The notes under the pieces: model-generated
The model's input: only the letters and a program-made list of their open reading frames with translations
Databases searched by the model: none
Told to the model about the DNA's origin: nothing
Part shown: one piece after another, positions 35,219 to 43,993 of the stretch
Position numbering within the stretch: the stretch's first letter is position 1
Layout of the letters: every line of letters starts with the position of its first letter
Made by a program: the position numbers and the translations under genes
NCBI GenBank assembly: GCA_023416275.1
Contig: JAEZIB010000182.1
Coordinates: 1-64,000 of the forward strand
Direction of reading: 5' to 3'
Source of the DNA: Bacillota bacterium
Lineage (GTDB): Bacteria > Bacillota > Clostridia > Acetivibrionales > DSM-1351
DNA length: 64,000 nt

Positions 35219-36064
35219 TTATGCTGTTATTTCTCTATAGGCCACATTTTCAGTATAACATCTTGCAGCACCTACAGCTGTAGCATATTCAGCGTTTTTA
35301 GGTGTCTGAAAATTAACATCATAAAGTTTGCTCAATTGACTAAAAATATGTTCTGACTGAGGAACATTTGTCAAATTACCAGTTAACACTACATCCTTAA
35401 TATTATCAATTCTTGTATTGAAAACAGCAACCATACCAATAGTCTGAAACACGAGATTAATTATACCCATTGCCAAATCGGCATTACTAACTAAATCGCT
35501 TATTTTCCCAAAATTAGAGGCTGTTGTTTCGCTAGGAAGAGTCTCAAGTATCTCTTTTGATATATCGTTAATTGTAAGGTCTACATGTGATAAATCGCCA
35601 CCCTTTGCAGTCTCAATCAATTCATTAAAATTACGTACATTCAACATTCTATTTGAAAGCCCAAGTAGAGTACCACCACCAACACCTGTTCCTCCTAGAT
35701 GAGATGCAGTGTTATTTTCTGCTTTTACTAGAGCAGTACCTGTACCCATACTAACGATAATTGCTTTTTTTAAACCACTTAAGAAAAGGCCGCCTAATCC
35801 TATTGCCATAAACTCATCAACTCTTGCGGTAGGTATACCGAACAGTCTGTTATTTATGAATGAAGAACCAACTCCAGTTATCATAATTCTTTCAATGTTT
35901 TCAATTTTTAATGAGTTTATATTTAGAAATTTTCCAAAGGCACCATAAACTGATGCAATAGGGTCAGTAGCACGTACAAGTAAAGGATGAATTATTTCTT
36001 CCTTATCAAACCCAACTATCTTAGTGGTGCTTCCACCTATATCTATTCCTATAACCTTTCCCAA
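35219..36064 (-). CDS. coaW: Type II pantothenate kinase
   Basis: 281 residues. The N-terminal GIDIGGSTTKIVGF is the ATP-binding fold of the ASKHA superfamily; IVSMGTGTALVK and GGTGVGGGTLLGLS are typical of type II PanK rather than CoaA or CoaX. It phosphorylates pantothenate in CoA synthesis. The start is TTG at 36064 after GGGAG. It lies 29 nt downstream of the OPT transporter gene, so cotranscribed. Confidence 0.87.
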   Translation of the reverse strand: MGKVIGIDIGGSTTKIVGFDKEEIIHPLLVRATDPIASVYGAFGKFLNINSLKIENIERIMITGVGSSFINNRLFGIPTARVDEFMAIGLGGLFLSGLKKAIIVSMGTGTALVKAENNTASHLGGTGVGGGTLLGLSNRMLNVRNFNELIETAKGGDLSHVDLTINDISKEILETLPSETTASNFGKISDLVSNADLAMGIINLVFQTIGMVAVFNTRIDNIKDVVLTGNLTNVPQSEHIFSQLSKLYDVNFQTPKNAEYATAVGAARCYTENVAYREITA

Positions 36065-36093
36065 ACAAAATCACTCCCTAATAAATAAGATTT

Positions 36094-37728
36094 TTAAGCT
36101 CCAGTGAACATTTTTACAATTGCAATTCCAACGCCTGTAATACCTTCACCGCCAAGTAAACCTGATGCTGCAACCGTACCAGTTTCATCATTAGTCTTGC
36201 CTCGTATCAAGTCAACTACAAATCTGATTACTCCTCCTAGAAATACAGCTGATGAAATAAAGAACGGAAGATAAATACCAATGCCTAGAGTAGCTGTAGG
36301 AAGACCTAAAAGATATAGAACTGCACCTATTAGAGCCGCGATACCAAAAACTACAGGGTCTCCAATTCCATTTATCATAGCAGTTACACCAACTGCTTGA
36401 CCTGCTGGCAATGCAGTATCTGTTCCGATTTCGCCAAACTGATTTATAATTGCAAATAAGGCAAATGAGGCAACTACTGTTCCAAAAATTCCGCCAACAA
36501 GCTGAGAAATAAGCTGTGCTTTTGGATTGGTTCCAAGTACCTGACCAGCTTTGTAATCATTAAATAAATCTCCTGAGAAACCACTAGCTACAGCAACGCA
36601 GCCTGCCACCATAAAAGCTTCTGCTGCATCAATATCAACAAATATTCTTATTGATAAGAGAACAATAATGCCAAATATTTCCATTGGGTTAATTCCAGTC
36701 TGACCTGTAATAGTGGCTGCCATTATGGAAACAATAAATATTCCTATGATTAATAATATTGACGGAACAATTGATAATCCACTTACAACAGTAAAAACAA
36801 ATGCTAAGCCTGTTGCAATAATAATCAATATTCTACTAGAGCTAAATAATTTCTTTTTATCAGAAAATATAGGATTATTATTGCTATCTTTTTTAACAAG
36901 TTTTTTTATAGCCGATATTATGATTCCTATAAGTACTCCTATGCCAGTACCAACCATAAGGCCAATACCTGCACTTGTTTTAAAGGCAGAGGCTGCAGCT
37001 GCATCTGCAAACAATCCCAATTTAGGTCCAAAAGGTATTATAAATGCATTTGAGAATAGAGCGCCCAAAAACCAAATACCAGTATATAGAGTTCCCAAAA
37101 TATAACCCATGCCTATAGCCATTGGTGAATTCCATGCAAGCAGGGTGCTTTTGTACATAAAAACCTGAGGAACCAGAGCAAGCTGATCTCTCAGAAATGT
37201 ATATACTGTTGATGCAAGCATGCTTCCAAAAAGAATAATTGATTTTTTTCCGCCTTCATCTCCGGCTTTTATTGTCTCAGCCGCTGCAAGACCAATTGGA
37301 TAAGTTAAGCCGCCGTTCTTTACAATAAATCTGTACCTTAAAATATATGAGGTAATAGTACCAAAAAGCATACCAGCAATTGCAATAGTTAAAACCTTAG
37401 CAAAATTATCGGAAAAGCCTGATGAGCTCTTCCAGATACCCATAATCCATAAACCTGGAAGAGTAAAAGCCAAACCTCCTGCAACCATTGAACCAGCTGA
37501 CATAGCAGTTTGAGTGATATTAATTTCATTATTGGTGGTTTTCCCAAACAACTTTAATAACGCCATAGAAAATACAGCTACAAAAATTGTTGGCCAGGGG
37601 AGAGCACTCATTCTAAGTGCAACGTACATTGAACTTGCTGTAATGATACAAGAACCAAGAGCTCCAAAAATTAAGCTTCTCAGTGATAATTGTTCTACAC
37701 CTAAAAAATTTCTTTCATTATAATTCAT
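36094..37728 (-). CDS. OPT family oligopeptide transporter
   Basis: 544 residues, about 14 hydrophobic segments. NEINITQTAMSAGSMVAGG, LRYRFIVKNGGLTYP and LGLPTATLGIGIYLPF are characteristic of the bacterial OPT family. Members import small peptides or metal chelates; the substrate here is unknown. Pairing with a type II pantothenate kinase suggests a CoA-related or cysteine-peptide link, by inference only. It is preceded by a duplicated structured leader. Confidence 0.9.
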   Translation of the reverse strand: MNYNERNFLGVEQLSLRSLIFGALGSCIITASSMYVALRMSALPWPTIFVAVFSMALLKLFGKTTNNEINITQTAMSAGSMVAGGLAFTLPGLWIMGIWKSSSGFSDNFAKVLTIAIAGMLFGTITSYILRYRFIVKNGGLTYPIGLAAAETIKAGDEGGKKSIILFGSMLASTVYTFLRDQLALVPQVFMYKSTLLAWNSPMAIGMGYILGTLYTGIWFLGALFSNAFIIPFGPKLGLFADAAAASAFKTSAGIGLMVGTGIGVLIGIIISAIKKLVKKDSNNNPIFSDKKKLFSSSRILIIIATGLAFVFTVVSGLSIVPSILLIIGIFIVSIMAATITGQTGINPMEIFGIIVLLSIRIFVDIDAAEAFMVAGCVAVASGFSGDLFNDYKAGQVLGTNPKAQLISQLVGGIFGTVVASFALFAIINQFGEIGTDTALPAGQAVGVTAMINGIGDPVVFGIAALIGAVLYLLGLPTATLGIGIYLPFFISSAVFLGGVIRFVVDLIRGKTNDETGTVAASGLLGGEGITGVGIAIVKMFTGA

Positions 37729-37731
37729 GTT

Positions 37732-37888
37732 AACCTCCTACACCCACATTGGGCAGAAAAAATTGATGAAACACCTGTGGCAGTGCGCAATTTCTCTATC
37801 GTTAAAGCCCACAGACACTGGCAAAAAAACTTGTGATTTTTGTGGCTCGAAAATGCACCATGTAAGTACAAACTATGTTTCGAGCTAT
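37732..37888 (-). promoter_or_regulatory. OPT leader, tandem copy 1 (gene-proximal)
   Basis: 157-nt unit ending on the minus strand with CTGCCCAATGTGGGTGTAGG then AGGTTA and the OPT start. Upstream modules: GTACTTACATGGTGCATTTTC and an internal hairpin AAAATCACAAGTTTTTTTG-like. It is nearly identical to the adjacent copy. Confidence 0.75.
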
Positions 37889-38045
37889 AACCTTCCAAGC
37901 CCACATTGGGCACAAAAAATTGATGAAACACTAGTGGCAGTGTGCAATTTCTCTATCGTTAAAGCCCACCGACACTGGCAAAAACCACTTGTGGTTTTTG
38001 TGGCTCGAAAATGCACCATGTAAGTACAAACTATGTTTCGAGTTA
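37889..38045 (-). promoter_or_regulatory. OPT leader, tandem copy 2 (distal)
   Basis: Second 157-nt unit with GTGCCCAATGTGGGCTTGG and AAGGTTA. Its inner hairpin AAAAACCACAAGTGGTTTTTG is intact, whereas in copy 1 the paired bases are changed. No ORF follows this copy's ribosome-binding site directly, so it is an orphan leader. Confidence 0.75.
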
Positions 38046-39077
38046 TTTACAATTTACACAAGTATAAGAATATTTATTCATGCTTACATTCTCATATACT
38101 GCAATATAAAAATAAGATGATATGTATTAATAGAATTTGTTTAAAAAATAACAATGCGTTATTTTATAAAAAATTGAAGAAAAATAAATCTAAATAGTTT
38201 TATTGGCAGTAATATGCGCTTATAATGATATTAGTAAAAATGAATAAATAATCAGAAGGGCTAATTTGAAATAAATATGAATTTTATCATTAACTCAACC
38301 TCCGTTCTTATTCCCAAGGGATATAAGTCGTATTAATAGAAAATTAAACAACCAAGTCTAGTTTCAAAAGAATACCAGCTAATAAAATATGATATCATAA
38401 TAATTTCTGTCGCGCAATACAGTTTGCTTATGCACTTTTACTTGTAAGGCTAAAACATACATAATATGATTAATAACTCAACTTTCCCACACATAAAAGC
38501 TATCTATGTTCAAACTTATAAATGGTTTGTTGCTAAAATAAGTATAGTTTGTGCTTACATGGTGCACTTTCGAGTTTGGTATGGGTTGTATTTACTTAAA
38601 TGGTTCGGCTCAGTATTTTTAGCTGCCTTTCCACATTACTATCCATGGTTCATAGTGTGCTAAAAGCGACATCGTGTCGGGTTTTCGCCAAAAATGCTTG
38701 GGCTTGCTAAACAATTTAAACATACATGAATACTGCTTCACTTTTACTAATACAAAATCATAGTATTCATAAGCATTCAACTGGGGAGAAATTTATTTGG
38801 GATAATAAACCAAATTGTTTTACAATGTATTATAGGATTTAAATAAATATGGCTTAATTTTCGGTTAGAGATATTTTTTATTTATATGAAACAAAATTAT
38901 GTAAATAAATAATATAAATGTTAAATAAAGGATGGAAAAGTTAAGCTCTTAATGCTATAATAATTAAAAATAACAATACATAAAAGATGATTGTTTTAAG
39001 GATTTAATATTTAAGATATAATTTACTGTGATTTTCAAATTAATCTAACAGTAGCTAATGAAAGGAGCAAATATAAT
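38046..39077. other. Repeat-rich intergenic region
   Basis: No supportable gene in about 1 kb. It contains left ends of the CAACTTTC family at 38289 and 38470 (TAACTCAACTTTCCCACACA) and, just after, a further leader-like module (TTTGTGCTTACATGGTGCAC, 38559-38578). The 65-codon open frame at 38466-38663 is inside these repeats and is not a gene. Confidence 0.6.
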
Positions 39078-39854
39078 ATGGAATCTGGCGAAATGAGGTT
39101 TGCAGTACTTATTGATGCAGAAAATGTACCTTATGGAAACATAAAAGGCATAATGGAAGAAATTGCAAAGTATGGGACGCCTACAATCAAGAGAATATAT
39201 GCTGACTGGACGAGACCTACTGTTTCAGGCTGGAAAAATGTTTTACTAGAAAATGCCATTACTCCTATACAGCAATATAGTTATACTAGTGGGAAAAATT
39301 CATCGGATTCAGCGATGATTATTGATGCAATGGACATACTATTTTCAGAAAAGGTAGAGGGTTTTTGTATAATATCAAGTGATAGTGACTTTACAAGGTT
39401 AGTTATCAGATTGCGTGAAGCAGGCATGAAGGTATTTGGTATTGGTGAGAGGAAAACTCCAAGCCCTTTTATTGCAGCTTGTGATAAATTCACATATATT
39501 GAAATAATAAGTGCATCTTCTCATAATAATAGCACATATGAAAATGAGCCTAAAAAAGAAGGAGTAGCAGAGAAAGAGCAGAAATGTGGTACAGTAGCTA
39601 TTGGCAAGGATATAATAAATCTGATTGCTGTATCAATTAATGATGTTGAGGATGAAAATGGTTGGGCTTTTCTTGGAGATGTGGGTAACCTAATAAATAA
39701 AAAGCAGCCTGACTTTGACCCTAGAAATTTTGGTTTCTACAAATTAACTCATCTCATAAGAAAATTAAAAGAATTTGAAATTGAGGAAAGAGACACAAAT
39801 AACTCAAAAATAAAGCACATATATGTTAGAAATAAAAACAATATTGTAAAGTAA
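39078..39854 (+). CDS. NYN domain ribonuclease-like protein with LOTUS/OST-HTH domain
   Basis: 258 residues. The N-terminal NYN (LabA/DUF88) domain has the acidic residues of FAVLIDAENVPYG, SSDSAMIIDAMD and IISSDSDFTRL, a PIN-like nuclease site. After a variable linker, the C-terminal ~75 residues (GWAFLGDVGNLINKKQPDFD, then YKLTHLIRKLKEFEIEER) match an OST-HTH/LOTUS RNA-binding domain. Cleavage of structured RNA is inferred, with no known target. It has its own GAAAGGAG site. Confidence 0.88.
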   Translation: MESGEMRFAVLIDAENVPYGNIKGIMEEIAKYGTPTIKRIYADWTRPTVSGWKNVLLENAITPIQQYSYTSGKNSSDSAMIIDAMDILFSEKVEGFCIISSDSDFTRLVIRLREAGMKVFGIGERKTPSPFIAACDKFTYIEIISASSHNNSTYENEPKKEGVAEKEQKCGTVAIGKDIINLIAVSINDVEDENGWAFLGDVGNLINKKQPDFDPRNFGFYKLTHLIRKLKEFEIEERDTNNSKIKHIYVRNKNNIVK

Positions 39855-39860
39855 AAACAC

Positions 39861-40021
39861 TTGACAACATATACGAATTGTTTTACAATAAGTCGTAAAG
39901 TAAAATTGCTTTACATATGTGTTATGTATGGCGCATGTGATTTGAATTGTGTGCTTCTGCAAAGCCAGAGGTTCTCCACATATGGTTTGACTATTAAAAA
40001 AAACAAGCGTGGAGGGTTACT
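39861..40021 (+). promoter_or_regulatory. ylxM leader, degenerate family member
   Basis: TTCTGCAAAGCCAGAGGTTC (39956-39975) and AAGCGTGGAGGGTTACTATG keep the upstream hairpin and the GCGTGGAGG tail. The GCCC/GGGC stem is largely lost. A promoter-like TTGACA (39862-39867) is followed by TACAAT (39885-39890), spacer 17 nt. Confidence 0.5.
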
Positions 40022-40378
40022 ATGGATAAAGTATTTGAAATATCATTACTGCTTGATTTTTATGGGCAGTTGTTAACTGACAGGCAATATGAAATTATGG
40101 ATTTACATTACAACAATGATTTTACTTTGACAGAGATTGCAGAACAACTGGGTATTAGCCGTCAGGGCGTATATGATAATGAAAAGCGTGGAAGAGCGCT
40201 ACTAAATGAATATGAAAGTAAGCTGGGCCTACTAAGCAAATTTTGTCATCAAAAGGAAAAGGCTGAAACAGTCCAAAAATATTTGGAAAAGATAAATTCA
40301 GTTGAGCTCAGTCAGCATAACAGAGCTATTATAGAACAGGTTATGCAGGAAATAAGTGAGCTTGCTAATAACATATAG
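40022..40378 (+). CDS. ylxM: SRP-associated HTH protein YlxM
   Basis: 118 residues. A sigma-70-region-4-like helix-turn-helix lies at LTDRQYEIMDLHYNNDFTLT and IAEQLGISRQGVYDNEKRG. YlxM proteins are conserved upstream of ffh and modulate SRP. ffh starts 26 nt later. The ATG follows GGAGGG. Confidence 0.94.
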   Translation: MDKVFEISLLLDFYGQLLTDRQYEIMDLHYNNDFTLTEIAEQLGISRQGVYDNEKRGRALLNEYESKLGLLSKFCHQKEKAETVQKYLEKINSVELSQHNRAIIEQVMQEISELANNI

Positions 40379-40404
40379 TGGAAGATTGAATTGGAGGTTT
40401 TAGG

Positions 40405-41757
40405 ATGTCGGTTTTTGAGGGTTTGTCAGGAAAGCTCCAAGAAACAATGAAAAAATTTCGTGGGCAGGGCAGAGTATCCGAAAAAGATGTAAAGGATATG
40501 ATGAGAGAGATAAAGCTTGCTTTGCTTGAAGCTGACGTAAATTTTAAAGTAGTTAAAGATTTTATAAACAAGGTATCTGAGAGGGCAGTAGGACAGGATG
40601 TTTTAGAAAGTCTAACCCCGGGACAGCAGGTAGTTAAAATAGTTCATGAAGAGCTTATTGAGTTATTGGGTAGAGAACAGAGCAAGGTTACATTTGCCTC
40701 AAAGCCTCCAACAGTGTTTTTAATGGTGGGACTCCAAGGTTCAGGTAAAACAACTACTACAGGCAAGCTAGCCAGCTTATTGAGAAAACAAGGTAAATCA
40801 CCGTTGCTAGTAGCTTGTGATGTTTATAGACCAGCTGCTATCAAACAGCTTCAGGTTGTTGGTGGACAATTAAATATTCCGGTATTTACAATAGAAAACA
40901 ATACAAATCCAGTTGAAATTGCAACGGAAGCAGTTAAGTTTGCTAATTTTAAACAGCATGATTTAGTTATAATAGATACTGCCGGAAGACTTCATATTGA
41001 TGAGAAACTGATGGATGAACTGTTAAATATAAAGAGCGCAGTTAATCCCCATGAAATATTGTTAGTTGTTGATTCTATGACTGGACAAGATGCCGTTAAT
41101 GTTTCACAAAGCTTTAATGAAAAGCTAGGCATTGATGGAGTAGTACTAACAAAGCTCGATGGTGATACAAGAGGTGGTGCAGCCCTTTCTGTTAAGTCTG
41201 TTACAGGCAAACCAATTAAATTTATAGGTATGGGTGAAAAACTCAGTGAGATTGAGCCGTTTTTCCCTGATAGAATGGCATCACGAATACTTGGCATGGG
41301 TGATGTGTTAAGCCTTATAGAAAAAGCACAGGATGCTTTTGATGAAAAACAGGCTCTTGAACTGGAAAAGAAAATGCGTACTATGCAGTTTACGCTGGAA
41401 GATTTTTTGGATCAGATGCAGCAAATCAAGAAAATGGGTTCTATTGGAGATATACTTGGCATGATGCCAGGTATTGATGCAAAGGCTCTTAAAGATTTAA
41501 ATCAAGAAGAGAGCGAAAAAAATATGGCTCGCACTGAGGCCATTATCAGATCTATGACAAAAAAAGAACGAAATGACCCATCTATAATTAATGGAAGCAG
41601 GAGAAAAAGAATTTCTGCTGGAAGTGGTACAACAGTTCAAGATGTCAATGCTCTTCTAAAGCAGTTCGAAGAGATGAGAAAAATGATGAAAATGATGACC
41701 GATATGGGTAAACGAGGTAAAAAAGGCGGATTAGGAAGGTTTAAATTACCTTTTTAA
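40405..41757 (+). CDS. ffh: Signal recognition particle protein Ffh
   Basis: 450 residues. The N domain (MSVFEGLSGKLQETMKKFRG) is followed by the G domain with GLQGSGKTTTTGKLA, DTAGRLHIDE and TKLDGDTRGG, and a Met-rich M domain (about residues 300-445) that binds signal sequences and 4.5S RNA. It partners with FtsY, also in this window. The ATG follows GGAGG. Confidence 0.98.
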   Translation: MSVFEGLSGKLQETMKKFRGQGRVSEKDVKDMMREIKLALLEADVNFKVVKDFINKVSERAVGQDVLESLTPGQQVVKIVHEELIELLGREQSKVTFASKPPTVFLMVGLQGSGKTTTTGKLASLLRKQGKSPLLVACDVYRPAAIKQLQVVGGQLNIPVFTIENNTNPVEIATEAVKFANFKQHDLVIIDTAGRLHIDEKLMDELLNIKSAVNPHEILLVVDSMTGQDAVNVSQSFNEKLGIDGVVLTKLDGDTRGGAALSVKSVTGKPIKFIGMGEKLSEIEPFFPDRMASRILGMGDVLSLIEKAQDAFDEKQALELEKKMRTMQFTLEDFLDQMQQIKKMGSIGDILGMMPGIDAKALKDLNQEESEKNMARTEAIIRSMTKKERNDPSIINGSRRKRISAGSGTTVQDVNALLKQFEEMRKMMKMMTDMGKRGKKGGLGRFKLPF

Positions 41758-41768
41758 TATAATTAAGT

Positions 41769-41888
41769 GTGTAGGGGTATACCTCTGCCAGTGATTTAAT
41801 GGCATGGTATCTTTTACACCCTAATCAAAAACTATAAGCGCAACTAGCTTCTGTCATTGCAGATGCTTGACAAAAAGCTAGTTTTTTA
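41769..41888 (+). promoter_or_regulatory. Candidate structured leader/attenuator before rpsP
   Basis: A long imperfect hairpin (GTGTA 41769-41773 with TACAC 41815-41819; inner TGCCA/TGGCA) is followed by a terminator: AACTAGCTT (41842-41850) / AAGCTAGTT (41875-41883), then TTTTTAAT. The rpsP ribosome-binding site comes directly after. This could end the ffh transcript or act as an attenuator for the ribosomal operon. Confidence 0.6.
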
Positions 41889-41916
41889 ATAATCCTTTAA
41901 AGGAGGTGAAAATAAA

Positions 41917-42162
41917 ATGGCAGTTAAGATACGTTTAAAGAGAATAGGTGCTACTAAAAAACCTTTTTATAGAGTAGTAGTTGCTGATTCAAGATATCCT
42001 AGAGATGGTAGATTTATCGATGAGATAGGTACTTACAATCCTTTGGTAAATCCAATTGATTTCAAAGTTGATGCAGAAAAAGCTCAGAAATGGATTAAGA
42101 ATGGTGCACAACCTACTGATACAGTTAAGTCACTTCTTAAGAAGTCTGGTATTATACAATAA
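41917..42162 (+). CDS. rpsP: 30S ribosomal protein S16
   Basis: 81 residues, typical bS16: MAVKIRLKRIGATKKPFYRV, VADSRYPRDGRFI and GTYNP. It is part of the 30S body. The start follows AAAGGAGGTG. It opens the conserved rpsP-khpA-rimM-trmD-rplS cluster. Confidence 0.98.
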   Translation: MAVKIRLKRIGATKKPFYRVVVADSRYPRDGRFIDEIGTYNPLVNPIDFKVDAEKAQKWIKNGAQPTDTVKSLLKKSGIIQ

Positions 42163-42335
42163 TATCAATTCATTTGATGCTCAATTTTTTGAAGTGTAGC
42201 TGCTTGTGGTTAACAGAAGAAAACCTGATACAGCTGCAATAATGCGTGCCTTTACAAAGTAGAGGTTCTCCACCTATAGAAGTATTATATTATGCTACAG
42301 ATGGATGTGGATTTCCCACAATAGTATCATAATTT

Positions 42336-42363
42336 TATGTGCCGAGAATCGGCGTGGAGGTTA
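42336..42363 (+). promoter_or_regulatory. SD-adjacent hairpin leader element (khpA)
   Basis: TATGTGCCGAGAATCGGCGT then GGAGGTTA. The stem is GCCG/CGGC, a clear compensatory pair change relative to GCCC/GGGC in the other copies. Upstream at about 42249-42272 is TACAAAGTAGAGGTTCTCCA, the second module of the family. Confidence 0.75.
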
Positions 42364-42365
42364 GG

Positions 42366-42596
42366 ATGAAAGAATTGCTTGAAAACATTGCAAGAGCTCT
42401 TGTGGATTATCCAGATGAGGTTTTTGTAAATGAAATTCAAAACGAAAAGTCAATTATTCTTGAGCTTAAAGTTTCTAAGGATGATATGGGAAAAGTAATT
42501 GGTAAGCAGGGCAGAATTGCCAAAGCTATCAGAACTGTTGTCAAGGCTGCAGCAGTTAAGGACAACAGAAGAGTAGTTGTAGATATCGTACAATAA
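42366..42596 (+). CDS. khpA: KH-domain RNA-binding protein KhpA
   Basis: 76 residues, single KH domain with the loop IGKQGRIAKAIRTVV. KhpA binds small RNAs, often with KhpB. It lies between rpsP and rimM, the conserved location. ATG at 42366 follows GGAGG of the structured leader. Confidence 0.95.
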   Translation: MKELLENIARALVDYPDEVFVNEIQNEKSIILELKVSKDDMGKVIGKQGRIAKAIRTVVKAAAVKDNRRVVVDIVQ

Positions 42597-42597
42597 G

Positions 42598-42620
42598 AAA
42601 AGGGGGCTAATGCCCCTTTA
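42598..42620 (+). terminator. Small GC hairpin between khpA and rimM
   Basis: AAAGGGGGC-TAAT-GCCCCTTT stem. The T-run is short, so it is a weak terminator or mRNA processing structure. Confidence 0.5.
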
Positions 42621-42665
42621 CTTATTAGGAGGAACTCTATTTTATTGTAAAGATAGGTGATTTTG

Positions 42666-43175
42666 ATGCTAGAATATTTAATTGTTGGACAATTAGTTAA
42701 CACTCATGGTGTAAAAGGAGAGCTTAAGGCTGTCCCTATGACAGATGACCCTCATAGATTCCTTGAACTTGAGTGGGTTTATATTGATAAAAAGGGCAAA
42801 TTTGAAAAGTATAATATTTCTGGTGTGAAATTTTTCAAACAAACTGTAATACTAAAGCTTGACGGTGTTGATACCATGGAAGCCGCTGAAAAACTTAAGG
42901 GCTTTTACATGAAAGTTGACAGAGCTAATGCAGTTAAGCTTCCGAAGGGGTCCTTCTTTATAGCTGATATTATTGGTTCACAGGTTTATGATGAGAATAA
43001 TGTGCTTTTGGGGCAGCTATCAGATGTATTACAAACTGGTAGTAATGATGTGTATATTGTAAAGCAGGAAGATGGTAAGGAAATACTTATACCAGCTCTA
43101 AAAAGTGTTGTAAAAGAAATTTCTTTAGACGATAGAAGAATTTCAGTAATTCTACCGAAAGGACTGCTGGATTAA
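42666..43175 (+). CDS. rimM: Ribosome maturation factor RimM
   Basis: 169 residues. The N-terminal YLIVGQLVNTHGVKGELK and a C-terminal PRC-barrel domain (FFIADIIGSQVYDENN; ILIPALKSVV) are diagnostic. It assists 30S head assembly around S19. ATG at 42666 is 6 nt after TAGGTGA. Its stop overlaps the trmD start (TAATG). Confidence 0.95.
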   Translation: MLEYLIVGQLVNTHGVKGELKAVPMTDDPHRFLELEWVYIDKKGKFEKYNISGVKFFKQTVILKLDGVDTMEAAEKLKGFYMKVDRANAVKLPKGSFFIADIIGSQVYDENNVLLGQLSDVLQTGSNDVYIVKQEDGKEILIPALKSVVKEISLDDRRISVILPKGLLD

Positions 43176-43882
43176 TGAAATTTGATGTTCTTACACTGTT
43201 TCCGGACTTATTTAATATTGTAATGAGAGAAAGTATTATTGGCCGTGCTCAGCAGAATGGCATTATAGAAATTAATGCTATTAATATAAGAGATTATTCA
43301 AAAGACAAGCATAAAAAAGTTGATGACTATCCTTTTGGCGGTGGTACTGGAATGGTTATGGCATGTCAGCCAGTAATTGATGCCTACAATGAAATTACGA
43401 AGGATATAGTAAATAAACCCAAGGTAATTTATATGAGCCCTCAAGGTAGGGTTTTGAATCAAAAAATAGCGAAAGAACTGTCAACAGAAGAGCATTTAAT
43501 TTTGTTATGTGGCCATTATGAGGGTATCGACGAAAGGATTATTGAAGAGATTGTCGATGAGGAAATTTCCATAGGTGATTATGTTTTAACTGGCGGAGAA
43601 TTGCCGGCTATGGTGCTCATTGATTGCGTAAGCAGATTGGTACAGGGGGTTTTAGCTAGTGAAAACTCATATAGTGAGGAATCACATTTTAATGGCTTAC
43701 TTGAGTATCCTCAGTATACAAGACCTGCCGATTATAATGGAAAAAAAGTTCCTGACATATTGTTATCAGGACATCATGCTAATATAGAAAAATGGAGAAC
43801 ACAGCAATCTTTAGAAAGAACGAAACAAAAAAGACCAGATATGTACGATGAATATGAAAGGCTTCACAAAAAAAATTTTTAG
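43175..43882 (+). CDS. trmD: tRNA (guanine-N1-)-methyltransferase TrmD
   Basis: 235 residues. It methylates G37 of tRNA using SAM. MKFDVLTLFPDLF, YPFGGGTGMVM and LLCGHYEGIDERI with GDYVLTGGELPA form the knotted cofactor site. It overlaps rimM by 1 nt, so tightly coupled. Confidence 0.98.
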   Translation: MKFDVLTLFPDLFNIVMRESIIGRAQQNGIIEINAINIRDYSKDKHKKVDDYPFGGGTGMVMACQPVIDAYNEITKDIVNKPKVIYMSPQGRVLNQKIAKELSTEEHLILLCGHYEGIDERIIEEIVDEEISIGDYVLTGGELPAMVLIDCVSRLVQGVLASENSYSEESHFNGLLEYPQYTRPADYNGKKVPDILLSGHHANIEKWRTQQSLERTKQKRPDMYDEYERLHKKNF

Positions 43883-43888
43883 ATATAC

Positions 43889-43988
43889 TTTACATTATTA
43901 ATTTCATTGTGCTATAATATTCTTTGTGTGTAATACGGATGGTCCTCTGCACTATTGATGCACGAACATCTAGGAGAGGGAGGAGGAA
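43889..43988 (+). promoter_or_regulatory. rplS promoter and L19-type leader
   Basis: TTTACA (43889-43894), 18-nt spacer, TATAAT (43913-43918). The following TACGGATGGTCCTCTGCA, a small TGCA-loop hairpin and TCTAGGAGAGGGAGG resemble the L19 leader motif known upstream of rplS in Firmicutes. Confidence 0.6.
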
Positions 43989-43993
43989 TTAAA

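Noticed and set aside
36713..37105. 130-codon plus-strand frame opposite the OPT gene
   Set aside because: Antisense to a clearly conserved membrane protein; no ribosome-binding site or homology.
37727..38023. 98-codon plus-strand open frame over the OPT leader
   Set aside because: It is the antisense of the tandem 157-bp leader units; its internal repetition reflects the DNA duplication, not a protein repeat.
37732..38045. Tandem units as a CRISPR array
   Set aside because: Two 157-bp near-identical copies lack short regular repeats with unique spacers, and no cas genes are present.
38466..38663. 65-codon open frame in the OPT-NYN gap
   Set aside because: It runs through two repeat families, has no ribosome-binding site and gives a low-quality Trp/Tyr/Phe-rich product.
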